NCBI RefSeq assembly: GCF_040639655.1
Contig: NZ_JBFAAI010000011.1
Location: 186,001-250,000 of the forward strand
Source of the DNA: Actinoplanes sp040639655
GTDB taxonomy: Bacteria > Actinomycetota > Actinomycetes > Mycobacteriales > Micromonosporaceae
Direction: 5' to 3'
DNA length: 64,000 nucleotides
The translations under genes were made by a program, and so were the position numbers. A model generated the notes under the pieces. That model was not told where the DNA came from, made no database searches, and saw nothing but the letters and a program-made list of their open reading frames with translations. Of this stretch, positions 26,240-34,917 are shown one piece after another; position 1 is the stretch's first letter; every line of letters begins with the position of its first letter.

Positions 26240-26980
26240 ATGGCCGAATCGCCCACCCCTGATCACCCCACCAGCGAGTATCCGGCCGTGCCTGATCGGC
26301 TGGATGACCCGGAACCCAGTCCCGCCAAGGTCAAGCCGAGCGGCTTCGCACGGCTGCTGATCTTCGTCGGGTTCGTGTTCGCGCTGATCGTTCTCACGTG
26401 CCTGGGGCTGCGCGCCGTCAACGTGCTGCCCGGCTTCGACAACCCGTTCGCTGAGGAGACCACCGACCGCAGCCAGCCGGTGCTGCTGCAGTCCATGCGT
26501 GACCTGCATCGTTACGTCGCCGCCGACGGCACCTTCCAGGTGATCGTGGATCTCCAGGAGAGCCGGGACAACATCCCGGACTTCCTGGTCAACCGGCGCA
26601 CGTTGTTCGTCGGCTCCGGCACGGTCGAGACCTACGTCGACTTCAGTGCTCTCTCCGGCGACGCGCTGAAGATCGACGAGGAGAAGAAGACGATCGAGCT
26701 GACCCTGCCGGCGCCGCAGCAGTCCACCGCGGCGCTCGACATGCAGCGCAGTTATGTGGTGGCGGAGGAACGCGGCCTGTTCAACCGGATCGGTGACGCC
26801 TTCGCCAATGATCCGGGCAAGCAGCAGAAGGTCTATCAGACGGCGCAGGAGCGGATCACCGAGGCGGCCCGGGCCAGTGGCCTCGATCAGCGGGCGCGGG
26901 AGAACACCCAGCGGATGCTGGAGAGCCTCTTCGCCAGGCTGGGATACACGACGGTCACCGTCACGTTCGCGGCGCCGTAG
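26240..26980 (+). CDS. DUF4230 family membrane protein
   Basis: 246-aa protein with a short Pro-rich cytoplasmic N-terminus, one membrane helix (about residues 38-60, LLIFVGFVFALIVLTCLGLR) and an extracellular DUF4230 domain. The domain is recognisable from LQSMRDLHRYVAADGTFQVI, IPDFLVNRRTLFVGSGTVET and YVDFSALSGDAL, with a C-terminal helix ending SLFARLGYTTVTVTF. Function unknown. The start at ATG 26240 follows from the leaderless -10 TACCGT; ATG 26234 would add two residues. Confidence 0.85.
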   Translation: MAESPTPDHPTSEYPAVPDRLDDPEPSPAKVKPSGFARLLIFVGFVFALIVLTCLGLRAVNVLPGFDNPFAEETTDRSQPVLLQSMRDLHRYVAADGTFQVIVDLQESRDNIPDFLVNRRTLFVGSGTVETYVDFSALSGDALKIDEEKKTIELTLPAPQQSTAALDMQRSYVVAEERGLFNRIGDAFANDPGKQQKVYQTAQERITEAARASGLDQRARENTQRMLESLFARLGYTTVTVTFAAP

Positions 26981-27017
26981 CGGGTCTGAACACCACACTC
27001 GGCCTGATGAGTACGGC

Positions 27018-27056
27018 GGGCCGCTCCCCGGGCTTCGTTGCCCGTGGGAGCGGCCC
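27018..27056. terminator. Bidirectional terminator
   Basis: An outer stem GGGCCGCTCCC / GGGAGCGGCCC encloses an inner stem CGGGC / GCCCG with a TTCGTT-type loop. It lies between the convergent DUF4230 and PspC genes. Confidence 0.85.
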
Positions 27057-27120
27057 GTCGGCTGTTTCCGGGCGCCCCGCCTGGGGGCAGGAGCGGGGGC
27101 CCGGAGTCACGATGCCGGCG

Positions 27121-27318
27121 TCACTCGCTCGGCATGAGGGCCCAGAGGGCCAGGTAGGCGAGGATCTGCGGGCCGGGCAGCAGGCAGGAGACCACGAACA
27201 GGATCCGGACCAGGCCGGGACTCATCCCGAAACGCTGGGCCAGACCGGCGCAGACACCGGCGATCCGGCGGTTGTGACGCGGGCGGGAGAACGAGCGGGT
27301 CCTGAGGGGGCTGGTCAC
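27121..27318 (-). CDS. PspC domain protein
   Basis: 65-aa small membrane protein consisting of little more than a PspC domain: RSFSRPRHNRRIAGVCAGLA, then FGMSPGLVRILFVVSCLLPG and a second hydrophobic segment PQILAYLALWALMPSE. PspC proteins sit in the membrane and are linked to envelope stress; longer actinobacterial homologs are fused to a histidine kinase, but this one is not. GTG 27318 has GGAG at 8 nt and is preferred to GTG 27327, which lies too close to the same site. Confidence 0.88.
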   Translation of the reverse strand: MTSPLRTRSFSRPRHNRRIAGVCAGLAQRFGMSPGLVRILFVVSCLLPGPQILAYLALWALMPSE

Positions 27319-27527
27319 TTCATCCACTCCTTCGGTGGCTGCGGCTTTCTGCCGTGGCCACTTCGACGGTAGGTGCGGGAGCGGGGGCGTCCCTCGTTCC
27401 CGAGGTGGATGCCCGCAGTGCTGCTCCCGTAAGGGTCTCCCGTACCCGCCGGACGCCCGCTGTTAACCTGATCCCGTTTCGGCCCTGGTAGCGGCGTTGT
27501 GCAAGGACGCTGATGAGGAGGCAAACG

Positions 27528-27542
27528 GTGATGCTCGGGTGA
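27528..27542 (+). other. Leader minigene coupled to the CDP-alcohol phosphatidyltransferase start
   Basis: A strong GAGGAGG (27515-27521) points at GTG 27528, which opens a four-codon frame (Val-Met-Leu-Gly) whose TGA overlaps the GTG start of the main gene (GTGA). The main start itself has no adjacent ribosome binding site, so it may be translated by reinitiation. Confidence 0.4.
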
Positions 27543-29389
27543 CGCTGGCCGTTCTGACCGCTCGAACCGGCCATGCCCTTCCGGACGGTGACACCGATCG
27601 GCTCGCTGGAGAGCTCACCGGGGCGTTGCGAGCCGCCGGGGCCTCCACGGTAGATCGCCTGGTCCCCGGCGCCGACGAGGCGGCCCGCCTGCGTGAACTG
27701 GCGCGGCAGGCCCGCGACGCCGGTGAGCCGCTGCTGATCTGTGCCGACAACCTCGTCGCCCACGGGAGCCTGCTCTGGACGCTGGCGACCGAGCCGGCCG
27801 GGCGCAGCACCGTGCTCGTGGCCGCCGACCCGGCCGGTGACCTCCGCGAGGAGCGGGGGCGGGTGATCGCCGCTGTGCCCGGCGCAGGTTCAGTGCGCTA
27901 CCTCGGCGCCATGTGCGTCGCCCCGGCCGACCTGCCGCTGCTGGAGAAGGCCGCCGACCGGCCGGACCTGCTGACCGAGATGCTTGCCGACGGGTTCCTG
28001 CCGGTCGCCACCCGGGTACGCCTGCTGCACGCTGAGCAGGTGGAGACCGGCGAGCAGCTCGCCGCCGCGCGGGCCGCGATCGACGGCGTCGACGAGGACG
28101 CGGTGCGCCTGCGCCTGGCGGTCAAGGAACAGGACGACTTCTTCACGACGTACGCGGTGAGCACCTGGTCGCCGTACGTCACCAAGGGTGCGGCCCGCCT
28201 GGGACTCGGCCCGACCGCGGTCACCGGGCTGTCGGTGCTGTTCGCGGCCGGTGCCGCGCTGCTGTTCTGGCAGGCCTCCCGGGTCGGCATGGTGCTCGGC
28301 GGGATCCTGCTCTACCTCGGGTTCGTGCTCGACTGCGTGGACGGTCAGCTGGCCCGGTACACCCGTAACTTCGACGCCTTCGGTGGCTGGCTCGACACCA
28401 TGGCGGACCGGGCGAAGGAGTACACCGTCTACGCGGGGCTCGCGGCGGGGGCGGACCGGATCGGCCTGCCCTACGCGTGGCCGCTCGCGATCACCGCGAT
28501 CCTGCTGCAGACCGCCCGGCACATGACCGACACCTGGTACGGCGCCCTGCACGACGAGGCGGCCGCCCGCCCGGCACCGGCCGTGTCCGGCGGCGTGGGC
28601 GCCCGGCTCACCGCGGCCTCGGTGAAGGCGCAGAGCCAGCGGGGGTCGCTGATCTACTGGGCCAAGCGGATCGTGGTCTTCCCGATCGGTGAGCGCTGGG
28701 CGTTGATCTCGGTGCTGGCCGCGGTCACGAACGGCCGGGTGGCGCTGGCCGCGGTGGTCGGGTTCGGTCTGCTCGCCGCCGCTTACACGCTGGCGCTGCG
28801 TTCCTTGCGTGCGCTGTCGATGCGGGTGGGTGTGCTGCACACGGTCGACACCGCCCGGCACCGCGACGACGGGCCCTTGGTGAGGTCGGTGCTGAGCCGG
28901 GTGCGCGCCGGGTGGCCACTGCCGTTCGCTGCGGTCTTCGCGGGGTACGCGCTGGTCACCGTCGCCGCCGGTGTGCCGTCCGGCCGTCCCTGGCTGCTCG
29001 CCTTCGTGGCCGTCCCGGTGCTGCTCGCCGGGTTCCCCGGCCGGGTCCGCCACGACGGTCCCCTGGACTGGCTGGTGCCGGCCGCTCTTCGTGCGGCGGA
29101 GTATCTGGTCGTGGTGGCGGTCGGGCTCTACGGAGGAGTTCCGGGGCCGCTGGTGTTCCTGCTGTTGTTCACGCTCACACTGCGGCATTACGACCTGACG
29201 GCGCGGATGGAGAAGGGCGCTCCGGCGACCGGTGCGGGGCTTGCTGTGCTCGGCTGGGACGGCCGGGTGCTGCTGCTGGTGCTGGCCGCGGTGGCCGGTT
29301 ACGCGACGGCGGGTACGGTCCTGCTCGCCGCTCTGGTGGCCGCGGCGTTCACGCTAACCGCCGTCCGCGACTGGCGCGCCTCCCGCTGA
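27539..29389 (+). CDS. CDP-alcohol phosphatidyltransferase with N-terminal nucleotidyltransferase-like domain
   Basis: 616-aa fusion. The N-terminal part (residues 1-190) has the layout of a nucleotidyltransferase or regulatory domain (LLICADNLVAHGSLLWTLA, VLVAADPAGD) but no clear active site. From about residue 205 comes a CDP-alcohol phosphatidyltransferase core with the full motif DGxxAR-x8-GxxxDxxxD: CVDGQLARYTRNFDAFGGWL followed by DTMAD. A further membrane region with about 6 helices extends to the end. It probably makes a phospholipid or inositol-phosphate lipid; the substrate is unknown. Start: GTG 27539 by overlap with a leader minigene; TTG 27497 is the alternative. Confidence 0.78.
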   Translation: MTLAVLTARTGHALPDGDTDRLAGELTGALRAAGASTVDRLVPGADEAARLRELARQARDAGEPLLICADNLVAHGSLLWTLATEPAGRSTVLVAADPAGDLREERGRVIAAVPGAGSVRYLGAMCVAPADLPLLEKAADRPDLLTEMLADGFLPVATRVRLLHAEQVETGEQLAAARAAIDGVDEDAVRLRLAVKEQDDFFTTYAVSTWSPYVTKGAARLGLGPTAVTGLSVLFAAGAALLFWQASRVGMVLGGILLYLGFVLDCVDGQLARYTRNFDAFGGWLDTMADRAKEYTVYAGLAAGADRIGLPYAWPLAITAILLQTARHMTDTWYGALHDEAAARPAPAVSGGVGARLTAASVKAQSQRGSLIYWAKRIVVFPIGERWALISVLAAVTNGRVALAAVVGFGLLAAAYTLALRSLRALSMRVGVLHTVDTARHRDDGPLVRSVLSRVRAGWPLPFAAVFAGYALVTVAAGVPSGRPWLLAFVAVPVLLAGFPGRVRHDGPLDWLVPAALRAAEYLVVVAVGLYGGVPGPLVFLLLFTLTLRHYDLTARMEKGAPATGAGLAVLGWDGRVLLLVLAAVAGYATAGTVLLAALVAAAFTLTAVRDWRASR

Positions 29390-29394
29390 CCCTC

Positions 29395-29449
29395 CGGCTG
29401 GACACCACTGCTGTCCCGGCGACGCCGAGACAACGTCGGTGTCCAGCCG
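29395..29449. repeat. Palindromic repeat family, copy A
   Basis: CGGCTGGACACC... pairs with ...GGTGTCCAGCCG: 26-nt arms with 5 mismatches around a 3-nt loop, 6 bp after the phosphatidyltransferase stop. It shares the core GGCTGGACACCAC and CTGTC with copies C and D and probably serves as a terminator. Confidence 0.75.
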
Positions 29450-29457
29450 CAAAGACC

Positions 29458-29522
29458 CCGGCTGGCGCGCACCGCTGTTTCGCGGGCGTTTAAACCGCGG
29501 TGATGTCCAGCCGGTTTTTTTT
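29458..29522 (+). repeat. Palindromic repeat family, copy B, with T8 tail (intrinsic terminator)
   Basis: Arms CCGGCTGG...CACCGC...GTTT and the matching right side ending GTCCAGCCGG (29458-29514), followed by eight T. The stem plus T-run makes this the clearest intrinsic terminator in the window. Confidence 0.75.
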
Positions 29523-29696
29523 GGGGGGCTGGGCGCTGCTGATGGGTCTGGGGTGTTGAGGCGGCGGTGTGCGCTGGGTGGCGGCGGGTGCGTGGCCGTA
29601 CCGAAAGAGATCAAGATGTGAACGTGCACAGGCGGGACCTGCGATGTTCAGGTTTCTGTAATCGATTGATCACTATGTGCAAATGGCACTTTCGTC

Positions 29697-29712
29697 CGAT
29701 GGTGGACCATCG
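29697..29712. promoter_or_regulatory. Candidate operator upstream of the MsmK-like ATPase
   Basis: Perfect palindrome CGATGGT-GG-ACCATCG, about 77 bp before the GTG at 29789. A second short inverted repeat GTGC-AAATG-GCAC lies just upstream. The cognate regulator is not in the window as far as I can tell. Confidence 0.4.
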
Positions 29713-29788
29713 AAGGCACTCGCAGAGTTAGTGCCCGATCGCCGACCGTCGTGGGTCCGGGATCGCACTCGATCGCGGGAGGTAGACG

Positions 29789-31084
29789 GTGTCCACCGTC
29801 GCACTCAAGGATGTCACCAAGATCTGGCCGGACGGCACCTTCGCCGTCGACAACCTCAGCCTGGATGTGCAGGACGGTGAGTTCATGGTCCTGCTCGGGC
29901 CATCGGGCTGCGGAAAGTCCACCGTGCTGCGGATGATCGCCGGGCTGGAGGATCCCACGCGGGGGGAGATCCTGCTCAACGGTGAACCCGTGCTGGAGCT
30001 GCCGCCCAGGGATCGCAGCATCGCCATGGTGTTTCAGGACTTTGCGCTCTATCCGCACATGACGGTGTCGGAGAACATCGGCTTCCCGCTGAAGTTGTCC
30101 GGGATCGAGCCGAACCCCCGGCAGGATCGGGTGGACGCCATCGCCGGCGCCCTCGGCATCGGCGAGGTGCTCGGCCGGCGTCCGAGTCAGCTCTCCGGCG
30201 GTCAGCGGCAGCGGGTGGCGATGGGCCGCGCCATGGTGCGCCGGCCCGGGATCTTCCTGATGGACGAGCCGTTGTCCAACCTCGACAGCGGGCTTCGCGC
30301 CGAGCTGCGGGCCGAGATCAGCAGCATGACGCGCGAGCTGGGCGTGACGACCATGTACGTGACGCACGACCAGGCCGAGGCGCTGACCATGGCCGACCGG
30401 GTCGCAATCATGCGCAAGGGCGTTCTGCAGGACCTCGGCACGCCGACCGAGGTGTACCGCCGCCCGGCCACGCTCTACACCGCCGCCTTCCTCGGATCGC
30501 CGAAGATGAACCTGCTGGAGGCCGCGGTCTACGTGCATCTGGACCGCTACATCGCGCTGGGCTTCGGCGAGCAGACTCTCTACCTGCCGTGGGCCGACCC
30601 GCGGGCGCGAGCCGTGGCCCGGTACCACGGCGAGCGGATCGTGGTTGGTATCCGTGCCGAGGCGCTGACCCCGGTCACCCCGGACACGCAGGGTCACGTC
30701 TTCCAGGGCCGCATCCGGTACCTGGAGCACCACGGGCACGAGTCGCTGGCGTACCTCGACGTCGGCGCCACGGCCATCGTGGTGGACGAGATCGGCGCCG
30801 CGGTCACCGACGACGGACGCAGCGGTGGCGGCGCGTTCAAGCGGCTGGGCGGGGCCCTGCAGCGACTGGCCCGCCCGGGCAGCCCGGACAATGTGGCCTC
30901 CGAGGGTCAGGGTGGGGTGGCCACCGACCCCGGGCGGCATCACCGCAAGCCCGCCGAGCTCGCCGTGCGGCTCGCGCCGTACCCGCAGGTCGGCTCGGGA
31001 CACCCGCTTGCCGTCTCGGTCCGGATGGAGGCCCTGCACTTCTTCGACCAGCGCGGGGACCGCATCGATGTCGGCTGGCGCTGA
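29789..31084 (+). CDS. ABC transporter ATP-binding protein, MsmK/UgpC type
   Basis: 431-aa ATPase of carbohydrate importers. Walker A GPSGCGKST (about residues 37-45), signature LSGGQRQRVAMGRAM, Walker B IFLMDEPLSNLD and switch THDQAEALTMADR. A C-terminal OB/TOBE-type domain follows from about residue 240. This domain carries an insertion of about 55 residues (DDGRSGGGAFKRL to GRHHRKPAEL, about residues 345-395) that most homologs lack, in my judgement. No permease or binding protein is adjacent. In actinobacteria such orphan MsmK ATPases energise several sugar importers. GTG start with GAGGTAG upstream. Confidence 0.88.
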   Translation: MSTVALKDVTKIWPDGTFAVDNLSLDVQDGEFMVLLGPSGCGKSTVLRMIAGLEDPTRGEILLNGEPVLELPPRDRSIAMVFQDFALYPHMTVSENIGFPLKLSGIEPNPRQDRVDAIAGALGIGEVLGRRPSQLSGGQRQRVAMGRAMVRRPGIFLMDEPLSNLDSGLRAELRAEISSMTRELGVTTMYVTHDQAEALTMADRVAIMRKGVLQDLGTPTEVYRRPATLYTAAFLGSPKMNLLEAAVYVHLDRYIALGFGEQTLYLPWADPRARAVARYHGERIVVGIRAEALTPVTPDTQGHVFQGRIRYLEHHGHESLAYLDVGATAIVVDEIGAAVTDDGRSGGGAFKRLGGALQRLARPGSPDNVASEGQGGVATDPGRHHRKPAELAVRLAPYPQVGSGHPLAVSVRMEALHFFDQRGDRIDVGWR

Positions 31085-31165
31085 CCGTTCGCGCGGCGCC
31101 ACTTCCGGGCGCGTTCGACGAGGCCTCCCGCCACCGGCCGGTCTCAGCGCGTAGGCTGCACCACG

Positions 31166-31639
31166 GTGGAGGACAGGATCGGCCAGAGCGTACGTTCGGC
31201 TCTCGACGGGGAGCCGACGGCCGATGCCGCCCCGCCGCGGGAGTGGCCGGTGCTGCTGGACCGCTCCTTCGGCCCGGACGACATCACCCTGCTGCGGCAC
31301 GAGATAACCCGCCTGCTCCACGCTGCCGGGCTGGCCGGTGACCGCCAGGACGGGTTCGTGCTGGCCGTCAACGAGGTGATCACTAATGTGGTGCTGCACG
31401 CCGACGGCAACGGCCGGGTCGTCCTGAAGATCGAGGACGGTTCGGTGTGGTGCGTGGTGACCGACTCCGGCCCCGGCATCCCCGGTGCCTATCTGGACGG
31501 CCTGCGCACCCCGGAGGCGTTCGAGGTCGGCGGGCGCGGGCTGTGGCTGGCGCACCAGTTGTGCGACGAGGTCACGACGGCCACCGGGCCCATCGGCACC
31601 TCGATCGGACTGCGGATCATCTTGAATTCCGCAGCTTGA
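31166..31639 (+). CDS. RsbW-like ATP-binding regulator (anti-sigma factor family)
   Basis: 157-aa GHKL ATPase of the HATPase_c_2 group. The N box is FVLAVNEVITNVVLHA (about residues 70-85), G1 box VVTDSGPGIPG, G2 box VGGRGLWLAHQLCDE. Such proteins either inhibit a sigma factor or phosphorylate an anti-anti-sigma factor; no partner gene (STAS or sigma) is adjacent, so the role is open. GTG 31166 lies 8 nt after TAGGCT (31152-31157) with no ribosome binding site, so it may be leaderless. Confidence 0.82.
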   Translation: MEDRIGQSVRSALDGEPTADAAPPREWPVLLDRSFGPDDITLLRHEITRLLHAAGLAGDRQDGFVLAVNEVITNVVLHADGNGRVVLKIEDGSVWCVVTDSGPGIPGAYLDGLRTPEAFEVGGRGLWLAHQLCDEVTTATGPIGTSIGLRIILNSAA

Positions 31640-31705
31640 ACTACTTGTAAACCATCGTGGAAATGTGAAGGCGCCCTTCGGCTCTCGCGCGGGATCGGGT
31701 CCGGC

Positions 31706-31711
31706 TACATT
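31706..31711 (+). promoter_or_regulatory. -10 element of a leaderless promoter (HAD gene)
   Basis: TACATT followed by 6 nt and GTG 31718. Confidence 0.5.
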
Positions 31712-31717
31712 GGGCGC

Positions 31718-32458
31718 GTGCTCGGACTTCCCTCACAGGTGACCGCTTGCTTATTCGATCTTGATGGCGTGTTGACGCAGACCGCGCTGGTGCACAACGC
31801 TGCGTGGAAACAGACGTTCGACGCGTTCCTGCAATCATGGGCCGAACAGCACGGACAGCCGTACGTGCCATTCGACCCGGCCGCCGACTACCACCGATAC
31901 GTCGACGGCCGGCAACGTGCCGACGGGGTCCGGACCTTCCTGGCCTCGCGAGGCATCCTCCTTCCCGAGGGCGACCCCGACGACACCCCCGATCGGGAGA
32001 CCGTCAACGGCATCGGCAAAAGCAAGAACCTGCTCGTGCTAGAGAAGATCAAAGAAGGCGCCGTCCAGGTCTACCCCGGATCGGTGGAGTACCTGAAGGC
32101 CGCACACGCCGCCGGTCTACGCCGGGCGGTCGTGTCGGCGAGCGCCAACTGTAAGGACGTCCTGGAGGCGGCCGGGATCGCCGACCTCCTGGAGGCCCGC
32201 GTGGACGGTGTCGTCGCGCGTGAGCTGGGTCTGCCCGGCAAGCCCGCACCCGACACGTTCCTGAAGGGCGCCGAGCTGCTCGGCCTCGACCCGGCGAACT
32301 GCGCCGTCTTCGAGGACGCACAGGCGGGCGTCGCCGCCGGCCGGGCCGGCGGGTTCGGCATCGTGATCGGCGTGGACCGGGTGGGTCAGGCCGAGGCGCT
32401 GCGCGAACACGGCGCCGACGTGGTCGTCACCGACCTGTCCGAGCTCCTCACGCAGTAA
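31718..32458 (+). CDS. HAD-family hydrolase, beta-phosphoglucomutase-like
   Basis: 246-aa HAD phosphatase/phosphomutase. Motif I CLFDLDGVLTQTALVHNAAW has the Asp nucleophile and the +2 Asp with the beta-phosphoglucomutase-type flanks. Motif II is VVSASANCKDVLEAAG, motif III GLPGKPAPDTFLKGAELLG, and motif IV VFEDAQAGVAAGRAGGFG. It is followed 37 bp downstream by a GH65 phosphorylase, a pairing well known for breaking disaccharides into beta-glucose 1-phosphate and then glucose 6-phosphate, which supports the mutase assignment. A homologous HAD group dephosphorylates trehalose 6-phosphate, so that remains an alternative. Confidence 0.82.
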   Translation: MLGLPSQVTACLFDLDGVLTQTALVHNAAWKQTFDAFLQSWAEQHGQPYVPFDPAADYHRYVDGRQRADGVRTFLASRGILLPEGDPDDTPDRETVNGIGKSKNLLVLEKIKEGAVQVYPGSVEYLKAAHAAGLRRAVVSASANCKDVLEAAGIADLLEARVDGVVARELGLPGKPAPDTFLKGAELLGLDPANCAVFEDAQAGVAAGRAGGFGIVIGVDRVGQAEALREHGADVVVTDLSELLTQ

Positions 32459-32495
32459 GACCTCCTCTGCAATTCAGTCATCGAGAGGCACGACC

Positions 32496-34859
32496 GTGAT
32501 CCGTGAACGGGCCTACCCCGTCGACCCCTGGCATATCCGGGAGACCCGGCTGGACCTGGACCTGCTGGCCCAGTCAGAGTCGGTGTTCGCGCTCTCCAAC
32601 GGCCACATCGGGATACGCGGGAACCTGGACGAGGGTGAGCCGCACGGCCTGCCGGGCAGCTATCTGAACTCGTTCTACGAGCTGCGGCCGCTGCCGCACG
32701 CCGAGGCGGGGTACGGCTTCCCCGAGTCCGGCCAGACCATGGTCAACGTCACCAACGCCAAGCTGATGCGTCTGCTGGTCAACGACGAGCCGTTCGACGT
32801 CCGGTACGGCGAGCTGCTCTCCCACGAACGCTGCCTCGACCTGCGGGCCGGCACCCTGGAACGGGTCGTCGAGTGGGTGTCCCCGTCAGGGCAGGGCGTC
32901 CGGGTACGGACCGTGCGGCTGGTCTCGTTCACCCAGCGGGCCATCGTGGCGTTCCTCTACGAGGTCGAGCCGCTGGACACCTCCGCCCGGCTGATCCTGC
33001 AGTCGGAGCTGGTCGCCAACGAGCAGCTGCCGCCGATGAGCAAGGACCCGCGGGTGGCCGCGGTGCTGGACCGCCCGTTGCAGGGCGAGGAGATGCTGGA
33101 GCAGCCCACCGGCGGCATCCTGGTCCACCGCACCAAGGCCAGTGACCTGCGGATGGCCGCGGCCATGGAGCACTCGGCGGAGACGCCGGGCCGGCACGCC
33201 ATCACCACCGAGGGCCACCCCGACTGGTTGCGCACCACGGTGGCCTGCCGCCTGGAGCCCGGCCAGAAGCTGCGGGTCGTCAAGCTCGCGGCGTACGGCT
33301 GGTCCAGCATCCGCTCACTGCCCGCACTGCGTGACCAGGTCGGCGCGGCCCTCGCCAGCGCCCGCCTGGACGGCTGGGAGGGCCTGGTCCAGCAGCAGCG
33401 GGACTACCTGGACGCGTTCTGGGACCACTCCGACGTCAAGGTGGAGGGCGACCCGGAGGTGCAGCAGGCGGTCCGCTTCGGGCTGTTCCACACGCTGCAG
33501 GCCGGCGCCCGGGCCGAACAGCGCCCGATCGGCTCCAAGGGCCTCACCGGGCCGGGCTACGACGGTCACACGTTCTGGGACGCCGAGACGTTCGTGCTGC
33601 CGGCCCTGACCTACACCCAGCCCTCCGCGGCGGCCGACGTGCTGCGCTGGCGGCACTCGACGCTTGACCTGGCGCGGGAGCGGGCGCAGACACTCGGCCT
33701 GCAGGGCGCCGCGTTCCCGTGGCGGACCATCCGCGGCCAGGAGTGCTCCGGCTACTGGCCGGCCGGCACGGCAGGGTTCCACATCGCGGCCGACATCGCC
33801 GATGCGGTCCGTCGTTACGTGCAGGCCACCGGCGACTACGACTTCGAGCGGGAGGTCGGCCTGGAGCTGCTGGTGGAGACCGCACGGCTGTGGCGTTCGC
33901 TGGGGCACCACGACCGGCACGGGCGCTTCCACATCGACGGCGTGACCGGGCCGGACGAGTACACCGCCGTGGTGAACGACAACATCTACACCAACCTGAT
34001 GGCCCAGCAGAACCTGATGACCGCGGTCGAGGCCTGCAAGCGGCACCCCGACCTGGCCCGCAGGCTGGGTGTGGACGACGAGGAGGCGGCGTCGTGGCGG
34101 GACGCGGCGGCTGCCGTGCACATCCCGTACGACAAGGAGCTCGGCGTCCACCAGCAGTGCGAGGGCTTCACCCGGCTCCAGGAGTGGGACTTCGAGAACA
34201 CCCCGCCGGAGGGGTACCCGCTGCTGCTGAACTTCCCGTACTTCGACCTGTACCGCAAGCAGGTGATCAAGCAGGCCGACCTGGTCATGGCGATGTACAT
34301 CCGGGGTGACGCGTTCACGCCCGAGGAGAAGGCACGCAACTTCGCCTACTACGACGCCCGGACCGTACGGGATTCGTCGCTCTCCGCCTGCATCCAGGCC
34401 GTTCTGGCGGCCGAGACCGGGCACCTCGAGCTGGCCCACGACTACCTGGGCGAGGCCGCCCTGATGGACCTGCACGACCTGCACCAGAACGCCCGGGACG
34501 GCGTCCACGTGGCGTCCCTGGCCGGTACCTGGATCTCGCTGGTCGCCGGCCTCGGTGGCATGCGTGACTTCAACGGTCAGCTGAGCTTCGCCCCGCGCCT
34601 GCCCAGCCGCATCAACAACCTGGAGTTCTCGCTGCTCTGGCGCGGCCTGCGGCTGCGCGTGAACGTGACCTCCGACGAGGTCACGTACTCGCTGCGCAAC
34701 GGTGGCGGCCAGGCCCGCCTCACCCTGCTGCATCACGGCAAGGAGCTGGAGGTGACCCAGGTACGCCCGGTGACCATGCCGATCCCGGCCGGGGTGCCGG
34801 CCGGCCCGGCACCGGCTCAGCCGCACGGGCGGGCGCCGGTGCGTCGCGCGGTGCACTGA
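32496..34859 (+). CDS. Glycoside hydrolase family 65 protein (disaccharide phosphorylase type)
   Basis: 787-aa enzyme of the maltose/trehalose/kojibiose phosphorylase family. Features in order: N-terminal beta-sandwich starting ETRLDLDLLAQSESVFALSN (about residues 13-32), the (alpha/alpha)6 catalytic barrel with FWDAETFVLPALTYTQPSAA, and the general acid in DGVTGPDEYTAVVNDNIYTN (about residue 489). A C-terminal jelly-roll ends near residue 760. The length is usual for the family. The disaccharide cannot be told from sequence alone. It forms an operon with the upstream beta-phosphoglucomutase-like gene and is followed by a strong terminator. GTG start preceded by GAGAGG. Confidence 0.9.
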   Translation: MIRERAYPVDPWHIRETRLDLDLLAQSESVFALSNGHIGIRGNLDEGEPHGLPGSYLNSFYELRPLPHAEAGYGFPESGQTMVNVTNAKLMRLLVNDEPFDVRYGELLSHERCLDLRAGTLERVVEWVSPSGQGVRVRTVRLVSFTQRAIVAFLYEVEPLDTSARLILQSELVANEQLPPMSKDPRVAAVLDRPLQGEEMLEQPTGGILVHRTKASDLRMAAAMEHSAETPGRHAITTEGHPDWLRTTVACRLEPGQKLRVVKLAAYGWSSIRSLPALRDQVGAALASARLDGWEGLVQQQRDYLDAFWDHSDVKVEGDPEVQQAVRFGLFHTLQAGARAEQRPIGSKGLTGPGYDGHTFWDAETFVLPALTYTQPSAAADVLRWRHSTLDLARERAQTLGLQGAAFPWRTIRGQECSGYWPAGTAGFHIAADIADAVRRYVQATGDYDFEREVGLELLVETARLWRSLGHHDRHGRFHIDGVTGPDEYTAVVNDNIYTNLMAQQNLMTAVEACKRHPDLARRLGVDDEEAASWRDAAAAVHIPYDKELGVHQQCEGFTRLQEWDFENTPPEGYPLLLNFPYFDLYRKQVIKQADLVMAMYIRGDAFTPEEKARNFAYYDARTVRDSSLSACIQAVLAAETGHLELAHDYLGEAALMDLHDLHQNARDGVHVASLAGTWISLVAGLGGMRDFNGQLSFAPRLPSRINNLEFSLLWRGLRLRVNVTSDEVTYSLRNGGGQARLTLLHHGKELEVTQVRPVTMPIPAGVPAGPAPAQPHGRAPVRRAVH

Positions 34860-34870
34860 GCACGGACGAA

Positions 34871-34905
34871 AGAAGGCCCGCCCCCTTCCCGGGGGCGGGC
34901 CTTCT
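34871..34905. terminator. Bidirectional terminator
   Basis: Perfect 15-bp stem AGAAGGCCCGCCCCC / GGGGGCGGGCCTTCT around TTCCC, between the convergent GH65 gene and the first riboswitch-controlled gene. Confidence 0.9.
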
Positions 34906-34917
34906 CGCTGTCTGCCG

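Larger units (their letters stand above)
29390..29788. other. 399-bp intergenic region
   Basis: No gene is visible. It holds two palindromic repeats (29395-29449 and 29458-29514 with a T8 tail), a G-rich stretch at 29522-29600, and an AT-richer promoter region at 29640-29790 with a 16-bp palindrome (29697-29712) upstream of the ABC ATPase gene. Confidence 0.6.

Noticed and set aside
29648..31555. 635-codon antisense frame opposite the ABC ATPase
   Set aside because: It runs opposite two clearly assigned genes, has shadow-like composition and no start signal.
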